33,567 bases of DNA from Planctomycetes bacterium GWF2_41_51 (GCA_001825665.1 MHXZ01000113.1:1-33567), one strand, 5' to 3'. Shown: positions 13,557-21,958, counted from the stretch's first letter. Notes: generated by a model from the sequence alone, not told the origin. Program-made: numbers and translations.

Positions 13557-14909
13557 ATGACAAACGAATATAAACTAACAAGAGAGCAATTTGCTGATGC
13601 ACTTGCGAAAGGGCTTGGCAGGGCAATGTTATATATTAAACATTACGGGCTAGACAATGTTAAAGACATTGTGCTTGAAGCCTGTATCCATAATACCACT
13701 TACGATGTTCAATGCGAAGATGTTAAAGCACAATGGCTTTATGAAATGTTTAAAGATACTTCCCATTATAATGATTTTCGTGCCGCTATTTTAGCAGCTA
13801 TGAAAGAGAAGAACGAATGGCACGATGCGGTTGGGCTTTGCGATTTAGCAACAGAGATGGCTTTGGATGGAGATGAGTTAGCTAAAGAAACATTGAGAGC
13901 GTTTGTTCTTAATGCTGCCGCTAATGAAAAAAAATATTTTGATTTAGGCATTTATGAATATATCAGAGTCGGAGGAGAACAGGCAGTTTTAGAGCTTGCT
14001 AAAATATATGGACAAAGACTTATTGATAACCCAGAAGACAGCGTTCCGGAAACATTGACATTTGAAGATGAGAATCGTGTAAAGTTCGCGCAATTACTAC
14101 AAGAACAATGCTGTTCTGACAACAGGATAAAAGTATATTTTGATTACGCAAATGCAAACGGCGGACTTGAACTGCCAAAAACGAAATCACAAGAGGAACG
14201 AGCAATTGACTGGGAAAATACAAAAAATGAATTTCTCTCAACTTATAACGCAGAAAAGATAATCGAAACGGCAGTTGAAGGTTCCATTGATAGTATGAGT
14301 TTTTACAGGAGATATGGAATATTCGCTGATGAATCTGATTTAAAATTAGTTTTATCGCGTCTTCCTGGAGAACAAAATAATGAAGTGCGCAAAAGATTAT
14401 TGTGGGTGTTTGGAAAAGCTGCAATGCCAATAGTTGATGAAAGGATTTTTGAATGGGCCAACAGTGATAATGCTAAATTTAGGGCTGCGATTCTGATTGC
14501 ACTTGCCAACTGCGAGGATGACAAGGTTCACGATTTTGCCTGTGCACGGTTGAAGGTAGGAAAAATCATCGGGTGGCCGGATCATCTGGTGTTTGATATT
14601 TTTTCACTAAACTATTCTGTGGGCGATGCAAAGTTAATTATGGATACAATTCTTGCAAGTAAGGCGGACAAACACGATATCCACAGCTTTGGGTTGAGCA
14701 TAACCAGCATCGCTGAAGAGAATAAAACCAATGAGCTAAAAGAATTATTGATTTGGGTATATGAAAATACGCCATGCAGTAATTGCCGTGAGCAGGCAGT
14801 TGACAGGCTTAAAGATATTGAAGCATTGAGCCAGGAAATTATAGATGAATGCCTTTGTGATGGTTTTGAAGAGATAAGAGAATTTGTAAGGAATATGAAG
14901 AATCAATAA
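13557..14909 (+). CDS. Large helical-repeat (HEAT/ARM-like) protein, unknown function
   Basis: A 450-aa, probably cytoplasmic protein with no signal peptide. It is almost all alpha-helical, and the C-terminal half has pairs of helices with HEAT-like rhythm (for example EVRKRLLWVFGKAAMPIVD, DNAKFRAAILIALANCEDD, REQAVDRLKDIEALSQEI). Such solenoids bind proteins or nucleic acid. No catalytic motif is seen. The ATG at 13557 follows a microrepeat-like sequence (tagccacaaagacaca) and has no clear ribosome-binding site, although gaggag lies 33 nt upstream; the start is uncertain. It stands alone on the plus strand. I do not recognise a named family. Confidence 0.7.
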   Translation: MTNEYKLTREQFADALAKGLGRAMLYIKHYGLDNVKDIVLEACIHNTTYDVQCEDVKAQWLYEMFKDTSHYNDFRAAILAAMKEKNEWHDAVGLCDLATEMALDGDELAKETLRAFVLNAAANEKKYFDLGIYEYIRVGGEQAVLELAKIYGQRLIDNPEDSVPETLTFEDENRVKFAQLLQEQCCSDNRIKVYFDYANANGGLELPKTKSQEERAIDWENTKNEFLSTYNAEKIIETAVEGSIDSMSFYRRYGIFADESDLKLVLSRLPGEQNNEVRKRLLWVFGKAAMPIVDERIFEWANSDNAKFRAAILIALANCEDDKVHDFACARLKVGKIIGWPDHLVFDIFSLNYSVGDAKLIMDTILASKADKHDIHSFGLSITSIAEENKTNELKELLIWVYENTPCSNCREQAVDRLKDIEALSQEIIDECLCDGFEEIREFVRNMKNQ

Positions 14910-14934
14910 TATAATTTGAGATTTGAGAAAAACC

Positions 14935-14952
14935 CTTCGGCTGGCCGAGGGG
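14935..14952. terminator. GC-rich hairpin after the helical-repeat gene
   Basis: cccttcggc pairs with gccgagggg (one G-T pair), 25 bp after the stop codon. The T-tract is missing (ctaaatac follows), so it is only a possible terminator or a 3'-end stabiliser. Confidence 0.35.
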
Positions 14953-14999
14953 CTAAATACGTGAATATACTTATGATAAATTTTGAGGTAACAGAACCG

Positions 15000-15058
15000 C
15001 CGCACCAATCAATATACCGTAGTGATAGTAGAAATATTTAAATGGTAAATTGGTGCGG
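15000..15058 (+). promoter_or_regulatory. 10-bp inverted repeat in the leader of the release-factor-like gene
   Basis: ccgcaccaat (15000-15009) and attggtgcgg (15049-15058) are perfect reverse complements 39 bp apart and end 18 bp before the start codon. They may form the base of a leader stem or an operator pair. Confidence 0.45.
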
Positions 15059-15076
15059 GATAAATAGAATCAATAT

Positions 15077-15439
15077 ATGATTAACTTTGGAATTACTGAA
15101 CGGAAAAGGCGAGAGTTGGAACAGCGGATGGTAAAGTGCAATCTGCTGGAGAAGGACATTGAAGAAAAATTTGTTCGGAGCGGAGGAGCGGGCGGACAAA
15201 AAGTCAATAAGACTTCATCATGCGTTTATCTGAAACATATTCCAAGCGGACTTGCGGTAAAAGTACAAAAGAGCAGAAGCCAGGGACTTAATCGCTATTA
15301 TGCAAGAAAACAATTGTGCGAAATGATGGAGAATAATTTATTGGGAGAAAAAAGCCCGGAAGCCAGAAAAATAAAAAAAATCAGGAAACAGAAAGACAGA
15401 AGAAGACGGAGAACGAAAAGAGCGGGAAGTAAATTATAA
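15077..15439 (+). CDS. Stand-alone GGQ-domain release-factor-like protein
   Basis: A 120-aa protein with the peptidyl-tRNA hydrolysing GGQ motif (RSGGAGGQKVNKTSS, G39-G40-Q41) of class-I release factors but no codon-recognition domains. The C-terminus is very basic (KIRKQKDRRRRRTKRAGSKL), as in ArfB/YaeJ and the C12orf65-type ribosome-rescue factors, whose tails reach into the mRNA channel of stalled ribosomes. A rescue role is likely by family knowledge; it has not been shown for this protein. A 20-residue helical N-terminus (ITERKRRELEQRMVKCNLLEKD sits around it) precedes the domain. The ATG lacks a strong ribosome-binding site. A perfect 10-bp inverted repeat occupies its leader. Confidence 0.85.
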   Translation: MINFGITERKRRELEQRMVKCNLLEKDIEEKFVRSGGAGGQKVNKTSSCVYLKHIPSGLAVKVQKSRSQGLNRYYARKQLCEMMENNLLGEKSPEARKIKKIRKQKDRRRRRTKRAGSKL

Positions 15440-15529
15440 TGGTTTATCCATATTGAAGCGGAAGAAATGAAGTTAATTGAAAATTTAAGATTATAAATTT
15501 AAGGGAGCCTGTAATAATTCGAAGGGTTG

Positions 15530-15567
15530 AGATTGCCACGTCCCCCTAAGGGGTCCTCGCAATGACA
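15530..15567. repeat. Dispersed repeat of the 'gattgccacg...cctcgcaatgac' type
   Basis: gagattgccacgtc-cccctaagggg-tcctcgcaatgaca has a central ccccttagggg-like hairpin and outer attgc/gcaat arms. This is a widespread dispersed intergenic palindrome class; here it sits between two convergent genes. Confidence 0.55.
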
Positions 15568-15583
15568 ATTTTTAGAGGTGGCC

Positions 15584-16138
15584 TTAAGATTTGATATTCA
15601 ACAGATTTTTTAATTTGAGGATTTGGGCAACTGAAACGCTATCTTTACAGGTGAAGCCTGTTTTGAACCATGAATTATTATGCTCAATGACGAAAGTCAT
15701 TTTTCGGTTCGTACGATTCCAATCTATGCCAAACCAAGTTCTAAAATCTCCGCTGCCCCAAAGCCTCATACAGCCGCCGTTGTATGCCTGCACAGTTTTG
15801 ATGTCCCTGAAATTAATTCTCTTTTTTGCTGCGAATGGGAAATAAAAATGCTTTATAGTTATTCCATCGCTATCAATCTCTATCAGATTATCTGAATAAT
15901 GTGAAGTACCAAGAACGGATTTTTCTGTAAGTTCGACGTTTTCAGACGATTTGGAGGGCATATAAAGGAACATAATCGCAACTAAAATATCCATAGTCGC
16001 CATTATAAACGCAACTATCAAAAAAATATGTACCGGGATTTTGTGCAATACCACAGATGCAATATAAAGTACAACAATTGTTGCAATTGCACCCAAGAAA
16101 GAAGCGGCGGCTAAAATTATTTTTACGTTTTTGTTCAT
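15584..16138 (-). CDS. Two-helix membrane protein with PH-like domain
   Basis: A 184-aa protein with two N-terminal transmembrane helices (about 5-28 and 36-61). The soluble part (ELTEKSVLGTSHYSDNLIEI to the end) has a beta pattern like bacterial PH domains (bPH/YcxB-like): IEIDSDGITIKHFYFPF, INFRDIKTVQAYNGGC, FGIDWNRTNRKMTFVIEH, and a final helix VAQILKLKNLLNIK. Function is unknown. No good ribosome-binding site precedes ATG 16138. Its neighbour upstream on the same strand is the CE7 esterase, but a terminator-like hairpin (16178-16196) lies between them, so it is probably a separate unit. Confidence 0.6.
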   Translation of the reverse strand: MNKNVKIILAAASFLGAIATIVVLYIASVVLHKIPVHIFLIVAFIMATMDILVAIMFLYMPSKSSENVELTEKSVLGTSHYSDNLIEIDSDGITIKHFYFPFAAKKRINFRDIKTVQAYNGGCMRLWGSGDFRTWFGIDWNRTNRKMTFVIEHNNSWFKTGFTCKDSVSVAQILKLKNLLNIKS

Positions 16139-16177
16139 AAAAATTTAAATGAAGCGTTTAAAATATTATCAAGTAAA

Positions 16178-16200
16178 CCCCCGGCAGAGCCGGGGGCTAA
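16178..16200 (-). terminator. GC-rich hairpin terminator after the CE7 esterase gene
   Basis: cccccggc / gccggggg, a perfect 8-bp stem with a 3-nt loop, starts about 6 bp after the esterase stop codon on the minus strand and is followed by tttactt. The T-run is short. Confidence 0.6.
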
Positions 16201-16202
16201 TT

Positions 16203-17162
16203 TTACAAGCTAAGCATAAACTGTAAGGTTTCGTCGTTAGCACCTGCTAAATTTTCGTGGCCGAAGTCGGGATAGATTATTACTTCCTTTTTTGAAGTAA
16301 TCTTATTATATGCGGCGAACTGGCTCGACGGCGGGCAGATTGTATCCATCATTCCGGTTACCATTCTTACGTGGCCTTTGATTCGAGGCGCGAGGTGCTG
16401 GACGTCGATGTAGCCGAGCTTAGTAAAAATTTCATCTTCTCTTTTGTGCTGCGGGTCGAAAAATCTGAAATACATTTTCAGTTCATCATAGGCATCTTTG
16501 GCGAGGTCCATTTCCCAGACACGTTTGTAATCAGAAAGGAAAGGATAAAAACTTACGACTTTTTTTACGTTTGGAGAAAGCGAGGCACAAGCGAGTGCGA
16601 GACCGCCGCCCTGCGAGCCGCCGATAACGCCGATGCGTGCGGGGTCAACTTCTGGCATATTTGAAACTATCTTTGTGAGCTCGGCTGTGTCGAGATAAAT
16701 ATTTCTGAAGAGGAGTTTGTGCGGGTTGGGGTCGTCGAGGCCGCGGATAATCTGGCCTTTGAAAGTATTGCCTTTGACTCCGCCGGTGTCTTCGGAGAGT
16801 CCGCCCTGGCCGCGGCAATCGAGAGCTGCGCAAGAATAGCCGAGCGCGAGGTACTGCAACTTATTCGACCAATCGCCGGCGTTTCCGCTGTAGCCGTGAA
16901 AGAAGATTATCGCAGGTTGTTTTTTCGGGGTATTCTTGGGGCGGAGATATTGCGCGTGGATTCGAGCGTTGTCAACGCCTGTGAACCATAAATCGAAACA
17001 TTCGGCGGAAGGAACCTGGAAGTCACTTTTGACGAGTTCGATTTTGGGGTCGATTTCGTTCATGGTATTAAGGGCGTTGTTCCAGTAATCATCAAAATCG
17101 GCCGGGCGAGGATTGCGGCCCTGATAAGTTTTAAGCTGGTCAAGAGGCATATCTATAAGCAT
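16203..17162 (-). CDS. Acetyl xylan esterase / cephalosporin C deacetylase, CE7 family
   Basis: A 319-aa alpha/beta hydrolase of carbohydrate esterase family 7, which removes acetyl groups from xylo-oligosaccharides and similar substrates. All CE7 signatures are present: DMPLDQLKTYQGRNPRPADF at the N-terminus, R118-G-Q-G-G, the nucleophile GGSQGG (S183), D273 in MMDTICPPS, and H302 in FGHE. There is no signal peptide, so it is cytoplasmic, as usual in this family, and would act on imported oligosaccharides. ATG 17162 has aaggag 8 nt upstream. It lies just downstream of the tRNA-Ser gene on the same strand. Length is normal. Confidence 0.93.
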   Translation of the reverse strand: MLIDMPLDQLKTYQGRNPRPADFDDYWNNALNTMNEIDPKIELVKSDFQVPSAECFDLWFTGVDNARIHAQYLRPKNTPKKQPAIIFFHGYSGNAGDWSNKLQYLALGYSCAALDCRGQGGLSEDTGGVKGNTFKGQIIRGLDDPNPHKLLFRNIYLDTAELTKIVSNMPEVDPARIGVIGGSQGGGLALACASLSPNVKKVVSFYPFLSDYKRVWEMDLAKDAYDELKMYFRFFDPQHKREDEIFTKLGYIDVQHLAPRIKGHVRMVTGMMDTICPPSSQFAAYNKITSKKEVIIYPDFGHENLAGANDETLQFMLSL

Positions 17163-17218
17163 TTTTCCAACTCCTTATGAAAATAAAAATCCGTTTACTT
17201 TTAAAGCCATTAACGCTC

Positions 17219-17237
17219 CAAATCTGCAGCAGATTTG
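17219..17237. repeat. 8-bp hairpin caaatctg / cagatttg
   Basis: A perfect 8-bp inverted repeat with a cag loop between the CE7 gene and tRNA-Ser. It lies 13 bp from a second, larger palindrome. Confidence 0.6.
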
Positions 17238-17250
17238 AAGGGCGAGACTT

Positions 17251-17286
17251 CTCCGTTAAAAATTTCTGTCGAAATTTTTAACGGAG
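17251..17286. repeat. 16-bp perfect palindrome reaching into the tRNA-Ser 3' end
   Basis: ctccgttaaaaatttc / gaaatttttaacggag is a perfect 16-bp inverted repeat with a 4-nt tgtc loop. Its right arm covers the discriminator base and first acceptor bases of tRNA-Ser. No T-run follows on the minus strand, so it is more likely a processing or 3'-end hairpin than a standard terminator. Confidence 0.75.
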
Positions 17287-17370
17287 AGGGCGAGATTCGA
17301 ACTCGCGGTACGCGGTAAAGCGCACACTGGTTTTCGAAACCAGCTCGATCAGCCGCTCCGACACCTCTCC
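17282..17370 (-). tRNA. tRNA-Ser (CGA anticodon)
   Basis: On the minus strand the acceptor stem GGAGAGG/CCTCTCC closes an 89-nt class-II tRNA: a D-arm, an anticodon arm CTGGT-TTCGAAA-ACCAG with anticodon CGA, a long variable arm typical of Ser, and a T-arm GCGAG-TTCGAAT-CTCGC. The discriminator base is G, as usual for Ser. CCA is not encoded (gttaaa follows). Confidence 0.95.
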
Positions 17371-17539
17371 GGAACTTCGGGCAACGTATTTCGGTGACGC
17401 TGCCTGCAGTAATAATCAAGCTGATGATTTTACCGCAACCGGCCTGAAAACTCAAGTATAGTGTTTTGAATAATATTTTGGGTTTGAACGGGCCAAGAAA
17501 GAGGATATAATTTAGTTTTATTGTTTTCGGGGAACAAAA

Positions 17540-18166
17540 ATGAAAAGCAAAAATGACGGATTTGCGATTGTCGCTGTTCTGATTGTAATTTTAATCGGCG
17601 TTATGATTTATATGGTTGATTTTTCGGCGATGTTCGGGCATATCGATAAGAACAGGGCTTATGAAGAAAGGCCGTGGTTCGAAGAGCAGCGATTAGTTTC
17701 TAAAGAAAATCTGCCGGTCAAACAAACGGGCAAAGGCGGTAAAACGCTGATTTTGAATCAAAAAGTTCTCGCTGGGCCGGTGCAAAGAAAAGATGAGAAT
17801 AGAGGCGAGATTGAAATTATTGTCGAGCCGAACGGGCTGGCGAAGGGACACTGGCAGTGCGAATATGATTATGAACAAGGGAAAATTCATTATACTATAA
17901 CAGCTAATTTCGAGGGGAATATCGACCCGACGAAAAATTTTACAAATCCAGAAGGTACGAATAAAAAACTGCTATATTTTATTACCAAGGGAAAATATAA
18001 ACAAATCAAGACCGATGAAAAAAGAGTTCAGTGGCCGACAGAAGCTCCGGTTTATGTTGTGGGATGGATTGATAAAGATTATTCGGCAAAGGGGAAAATT
18101 TTCCTGATGTCGAATGAGGATAAAGAAAGTCACGGCAATGCAGAATATGACTGGAAGACAAAATGA
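17540..18166 (+). CDS. Signal-anchored exported protein, unknown function
   Basis: A 208-aa protein with a single N-terminal transmembrane anchor (about residues 8-26) and a soluble extracytoplasmic part. The latter has a beta-rich core around GEIEIIVEPNGLAKGHWQCEYDY and ends in a charged tail. The start has a clear ribosome-binding site (ggggaac, 5 nt before ATG). It lies on the plus strand between the tRNA-Ser and the convergent aldo/keto reductase, whose stop is 8 bp away. No family recognised; such proteins with little homology are common in planctomycetes. Confidence 0.7.
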   Translation: MKSKNDGFAIVAVLIVILIGVMIYMVDFSAMFGHIDKNRAYEERPWFEEQRLVSKENLPVKQTGKGGKTLILNQKVLAGPVQRKDENRGEIEIIVEPNGLAKGHWQCEYDYEQGKIHYTITANFEGNIDPTKNFTNPEGTNKKLLYFITKGKYKQIKTDEKRVQWPTEAPVYVVGWIDKDYSAKGKIFLMSNEDKESHGNAEYDWKTK

Positions 18167-18174
18167 TTTAAAAT

Positions 18175-19317
18175 TTACCCGAATTTTTGTTTCAGAATTT
18201 TCAGTGTTTCGATAATTTTAATTTTTTGCGTGCATTTCTGCTCGCATTTTCCGCATTCGATACATTCTGACGGGTCTGCGGAACGAGCGGTATTATTCTT
18301 GTTTAACTGCCAATCATAGATATTTCGCGATCTGCTATCGATTTTCAGAAATTCGCTGAAATAGGCGGCCTGCATAAAGCCGGGGATGTAAATATTTTTC
18401 GGGCACGGGAGGCAATATTTGCAATCGACGCAGAAGCCTGTGTTTTTATTTGAGAGTTTTTCAAATTCTTCATTAAGTTTTTTAATCTGCTCAGGAGTAA
18501 AATCGGGTTTTTCGTAATTAGCGAGAGTTGAAGTTATATCAGATGGTTTGCTGATGCCACAAATAATGGTGTCAATATTTTTGTTTGATTTAAGCCAGCG
18601 ATGGGCGGTTTCGACTAAATCGGTGCGGCCAATCGCATTTTTTACGGCAACATTCAATGGGGGCGAATCCTGGGCAAAGACTCCGCCGCTAATCGGATTC
18701 ATAACTATCGTGGCGATGCCCTTTTCGTGAGCTTTGGCAATTACGTCTTCGTAAGTTCTATTGAGCATATTATACGTAAAAAGAATAGCTTCGCACCAGT
18801 CGGCGTGGTCTATGTATTTGCTGATATTTTCGGGGGTATCGTGAGTTGTGAAACCGATGTGCTTTACCAGACCTTCTTTTTTTGCGCGCAGGATGCCATG
18901 GAGCATTGAGCCTTGGCTGGTGGTCTCGACCCACTGCTCGTTGTTGTTTATGCTCCAGAGCTGATAAAAATCGAGGTAGTCGACATCGAGCCTTTTCATA
19001 GATTCGATAATTCTTTTGTATGTGCAATCGGCGGAAGTATCGTCGGTTGGTTCAACTTTTATATTCCACGGACACCACTTGGTGGAAAGAATTACTTTTT
19101 CTCTGTAACCGTTCTTGAGGGCTTTTGCGAGTTTCAATTCGCTATCAATGTAACCGCGGCTGGTATCGATGTAAATCATTCCAGCGTCGATGGCTTGTCT
19201 TATAAGGGCAACAGCATCGTCACACTTTTCCGGGAAACGCATCGCGCCGATGCTTACGGGGTGGACTTTGAGGCTGCTGCGTTTGCCGAAATTTACTTCT
19301 CGGGTTTGTTTTTGCAT
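18175..19317 (-). CDS. Aldo/keto reductase with C-terminal double 4Fe-4S domain
   Basis: A 380-aa fusion of an aldo/keto reductase barrel and a ferredoxin domain. The barrel has DTSRGY (D51, Y56) and STKW (K80) of the catalytic tetrad. The His at the next position (normally LYQLH) is Trp (W121 in FYQLWSI), which should change catalysis. The C-terminus carries two cluster motifs: CVDCKYCLPCP and CIECGKCEQKC. Such fusions belong to the 4Fe-4S-linked oxidoreductase branch, probably using ferredoxin-type electrons. The ATG overlaps the stop of the radical SAM gene (TAATG) with aaagg upstream; the longer ATG at 19353 lies inside that gene and is not preferred. Third gene of the OFA-radical SAM-AKR operon. 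Confidence 0.9.
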   Translation of the reverse strand: MQKQTREVNFGKRSSLKVHPVSIGAMRFPEKCDDAVALIRQAIDAGMIYIDTSRGYIDSELKLAKALKNGYREKVILSTKWCPWNIKVEPTDDTSADCTYKRIIESMKRLDVDYLDFYQLWSINNNEQWVETTSQGSMLHGILRAKKEGLVKHIGFTTHDTPENISKYIDHADWCEAILFTYNMLNRTYEDVIAKAHEKGIATIVMNPISGGVFAQDSPPLNVAVKNAIGRTDLVETAHRWLKSNKNIDTIICGISKPSDITSTLANYEKPDFTPEQIKKLNEEFEKLSNKNTGFCVDCKYCLPCPKNIYIPGFMQAAYFSEFLKIDSRSRNIYDWQLNKNNTARSADPSECIECGKCEQKCTQKIKIIETLKILKQKFG

Positions 19318-20594
19318 TATGTACCTTTTACTTTTTGGTTTAAAATACGACACATATCTTTAATTCGGTTTATTTGGTCATCTCCATATACAATTATCGG
19401 AAAAACCGTTTTATTGTGCATTAAAGGCTCAGACATATCAACAAATTTTTCACACAATTTTCCATCGGGGGTTTTTGGGATTGGAGAAAAATCTGCAAGC
19501 ATAGTTCTTACGCCGAGGCTGTTTACGTAACGCAGCGAATCTTCGATGTTCTGGATTTCGGTTTTTGGATGGCCTAAAATCATATAAGCAGAAATGCTGT
19601 TTCTTTCAGCGTCTGCGTCAATCAGGTTTTTAACAGAGTTTGCAAACTCTGTATCGAAGATTTTCGAGCCTGTCTGTTTTTGAAATTCATCTGCCCTGCT
19701 TTCGAAGCCGAGATAAAAAGTTTTGAAGCCGGCATTGACTAATAGCTGCGCAAGTTCGGAATCAATAAATCTGGCATTGAGTGCGTTAGGGGTATGGAAC
19801 GAAACTTTGATTTTATTTTCAATTACGTATCGCAGGAAAGGTTTGATGATTTCATCGGCTTTGTATAAAAGAGCGTCATCGTAAAATGCAATATTTTTTA
19901 CGCCAAGAGAAATTATAGAATCAAATTCTTCGATAATCTTTTCATAAGGTTTTGAGGTAAAGCCTTTATTGAAAATCGGGACGGTGCAATAGGTACATTT
20001 AAAGGGGCAGCCCTGCGTTATTTTCATCGCGACTGTTTGCGGATTTTTGTAAAGATTCCATAATGGGGGATTGTCTGCGGTCGTCGATAATGGCATTTCA
20101 TCGCCAAAGAGGAAATCTGCGCCGAGATTTTTTGCGTGGTTGGGGCAAATCATTGTGTATGGGCCGCCGAGGATGATTTTAGATTTCGGCCAATTGGTTT
20201 TTACGGCATCGATAACTTCCTTATAGCCTAAATACCAATACGTCATAACGGTTTGGATTAAAACAAAATCTGCGGGATTGTTTGTTTTCAGAAAATTGAT
20301 AAAGAATTCGGAAGGCAAACCGAAGCGGCGGAAATTTCGCGGAATTTCCTTAAAAACATCCGGCTTTGGGATTATCTCTGAATAAAAACTGCCCCTGTCC
20401 CAATTATCGCTTTTGTATTTCGGTTTGTCGTCATAGAAAGGATTTGCGCGGTTCAAAAAATCGAATAATTTGAAATCTGCATCTGCGATTTTGCCGGCGA
20501 ATGCGAGCATACCTAAAGGCTGCAACCAGAAATCAAAGGCCGCGAAATCGTATATCGGCGGATTTATCAGGAGTATTGACGGTTTACTATTCAT
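19317..20594 (-). CDS. B12-binding-type radical SAM protein
   Basis: A 425-aa protein with an N-terminal Rossmann-like region as in cobalamin-binding radical SAM enzymes (ILLINPP at the start, then FVLIQTVMTYW and KIILGGPY), and a radical SAM core with the cluster motif C196-PFK-C200-TY-C203. The core continues with FYDDALL, GFKTFYLGFES, AYMILGHP, typical of the B12-dependent subgroup. The reaction is unknown. It stands between the OFA transporter (13 bp) and the aldo/keto reductase (TAATG overlap). The three could make or convert a small organic acid or related compound: import, radical chemistry, reduction. This last statement is inference. Confidence 0.9.
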   Translation of the reverse strand: MNSKPSILLINPPIYDFAAFDFWLQPLGMLAFAGKIADADFKLFDFLNRANPFYDDKPKYKSDNWDRGSFYSEIIPKPDVFKEIPRNFRRFGLPSEFFINFLKTNNPADFVLIQTVMTYWYLGYKEVIDAVKTNWPKSKIILGGPYTMICPNHAKNLGADFLFGDEMPLSTTADNPPLWNLYKNPQTVAMKITQGCPFKCTYCTVPIFNKGFTSKPYEKIIEEFDSIISLGVKNIAFYDDALLYKADEIIKPFLRYVIENKIKVSFHTPNALNARFIDSELAQLLVNAGFKTFYLGFESRADEFQKQTGSKIFDTEFANSVKNLIDADAERNSISAYMILGHPKTEIQNIEDSLRYVNSLGVRTMLADFSPIPKTPDGKLCEKFVDMSEPLMHNKTVFPIIVYGDDQINRIKDMCRILNQKVKGT

Positions 20595-20607
20595 ACCGTC
20601 AATTAGT

Positions 20608-21867
20608 TTACGTCAAACAAACCGCCGGTTCAAGATTTTTAGCTTTAATCGAGCGAATATTAACTATCAATAAAATTGAGGTAAACAAAGCGATAACGAA
20701 AAAGCCGCTGAAGATGTACAGAGTTGTCGAATAATTTTGTGTTTTGTCTTTAATTGTCGAGAGAAACATCGGGCCGAAAATACCTGCGGCAGACCATGCG
20801 GTTAATGTATAGCCGTGGATTGCGGAGACCTGTTTTGTGCCGAAGAGGTCGCTGATATATGCGGGAACCGAAGCGAAGCCGCCGCCATAACAGGTCATAA
20901 TTAAAAATACGACAGCCTGGAAGAGAACTGGATTTGAAACTTTAGGCAGAGCTAAAAACGCAATGATTTGAATGATAAAAAATAATGTCCAGGTTACTGG
21001 TCTGCCGATGTGGTCTGAAATGCTTGACCAGCCGATTCTGCCGAAACCATTGAACAGGCCGATTATGGCAACCATTCCGGCAGCGGCTGCGGCAGACAAA
21101 CCTGCAAGTTCCTGACCCATTGGTGATGCTACGGAAATTACCGCGATGCCGCAGGAAATATTGATGAACAACATCAGCCAGAGGAAATAGAAACGCAATG
21201 TTTTAACAGCTTCATTTGCCGTAAGCTGAGAAAGGTCTGCTTTGATTTTTTTTGCGCCATTGTCAAGTTTTGCTTTGTAGCCTGCGGGAAGCCAATCTTT
21301 TGGAGGGGGAGAAAGATATTGAGCTGAGCAGAACATAACAAGAAAATATATCACGCCCAAAACGTAAAACATGCCTTCAACGCCAATCGATTCGATTGAC
21401 ATTAATTTTTTCATTGCGAAACTGCTGATGAAGGCGGCAAAACCGAAACCCATAATCGCCATTCCAGTAGCCATTCCCCTTTTGTCGGGAAACCATTTAA
21501 TCAGCGTAGAGACCGGTGTGATGTAACCTGTTCCAAGGCCGATACCGCCGAGAACGCCGTAAGATAAATATAAAAGCGGGAGCGATTCAAATCTGACGGC
21601 GAGGCCAGCAGTTGTAACCCCAATTCCGAAAAAACAGGCAGCGAGCATACCGGCTTTTCGCGGGCCTTTGCTTTCGACAAAATGGCCGAGGAACGCCGCA
21701 CTTAATCCGAGAAAACAAATCGCAATCGCGAAAGTAAGGGTAACATCGGATAATTTACATTCGAAAAGGTTCATAATGGGCTTGGCGGCAACGCTCCATG
21801 CGTAAACCGAACCGATTGAAATATGAATGCCGACCGCGCTTAAGGCAATTAACCATCTGTTCTTCAC
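20608..21867 (-). CDS. MFS transporter, OFA (oxalate/formate antiporter) family
   Basis: A 419-aa twelve-helix major-facilitator protein. The N-terminal block NRWLIALSAVGIHISIGSVYAWSV and YGVLGGIGLGTGYITPVSTLIKWFPDKRG are signatures of the OFA family, which exchanges small carboxylates. Substrate cannot be told from the sequence. GTG 21867 (MKNRWLIA...) is chosen as start since ggag lies 7 nt before it and family members begin here; the ATG at 21873 has the same ggag only 1 nt away. It is first in an operon with a radical SAM gene and an aldo/keto reductase. A plausible promoter is at 21930-21958. Confidence 0.9.
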   Translation of the reverse strand: MKNRWLIALSAVGIHISIGSVYAWSVAAKPIMNLFECKLSDVTLTFAIAICFLGLSAAFLGHFVESKGPRKAGMLAACFFGIGVTTAGLAVRFESLPLLYLSYGVLGGIGLGTGYITPVSTLIKWFPDKRGMATGMAIMGFGFAAFISSFAMKKLMSIESIGVEGMFYVLGVIYFLVMFCSAQYLSPPPKDWLPAGYKAKLDNGAKKIKADLSQLTANEAVKTLRFYFLWLMLFINISCGIAVISVASPMGQELAGLSAAAAAGMVAIIGLFNGFGRIGWSSISDHIGRPVTWTLFFIIQIIAFLALPKVSNPVLFQAVVFLIMTCYGGGFASVPAYISDLFGTKQVSAIHGYTLTAWSAAGIFGPMFLSTIKDKTQNYSTTLYIFSGFFVIALFTSILLIVNIRSIKAKNLEPAVCLT

Positions 21868-21929
21868 GTACATTCTCCGTTTAATTAAGGATAAAGATGC
21901 AAGGAAATTAATCCTTACTTCTTAAGAAC

Positions 21930-21958
21930 AGGATACTAAGCTGCTTACGGCAGGTCAA
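21930..21958 (-). promoter_or_regulatory. Sigma-70-type promoter of the OFA operon
   Basis: On the minus strand TTGACC is followed after 17 bp by TATCCT (close to TTGACA/TATAAT). It would start transcription roughly 55 nt before the GTG at 21867. Confidence 0.5.

Noticed and set aside
17210-17455. 81-aa open frame on the minus strand
   Set aside because: It covers the tRNA-Ser gene and the palindromes.
18913-19530. 205-aa open frame on the plus strand
   Set aside because: Antisense to both the aldo/keto reductase and the radical SAM genes, which carry full motifs.
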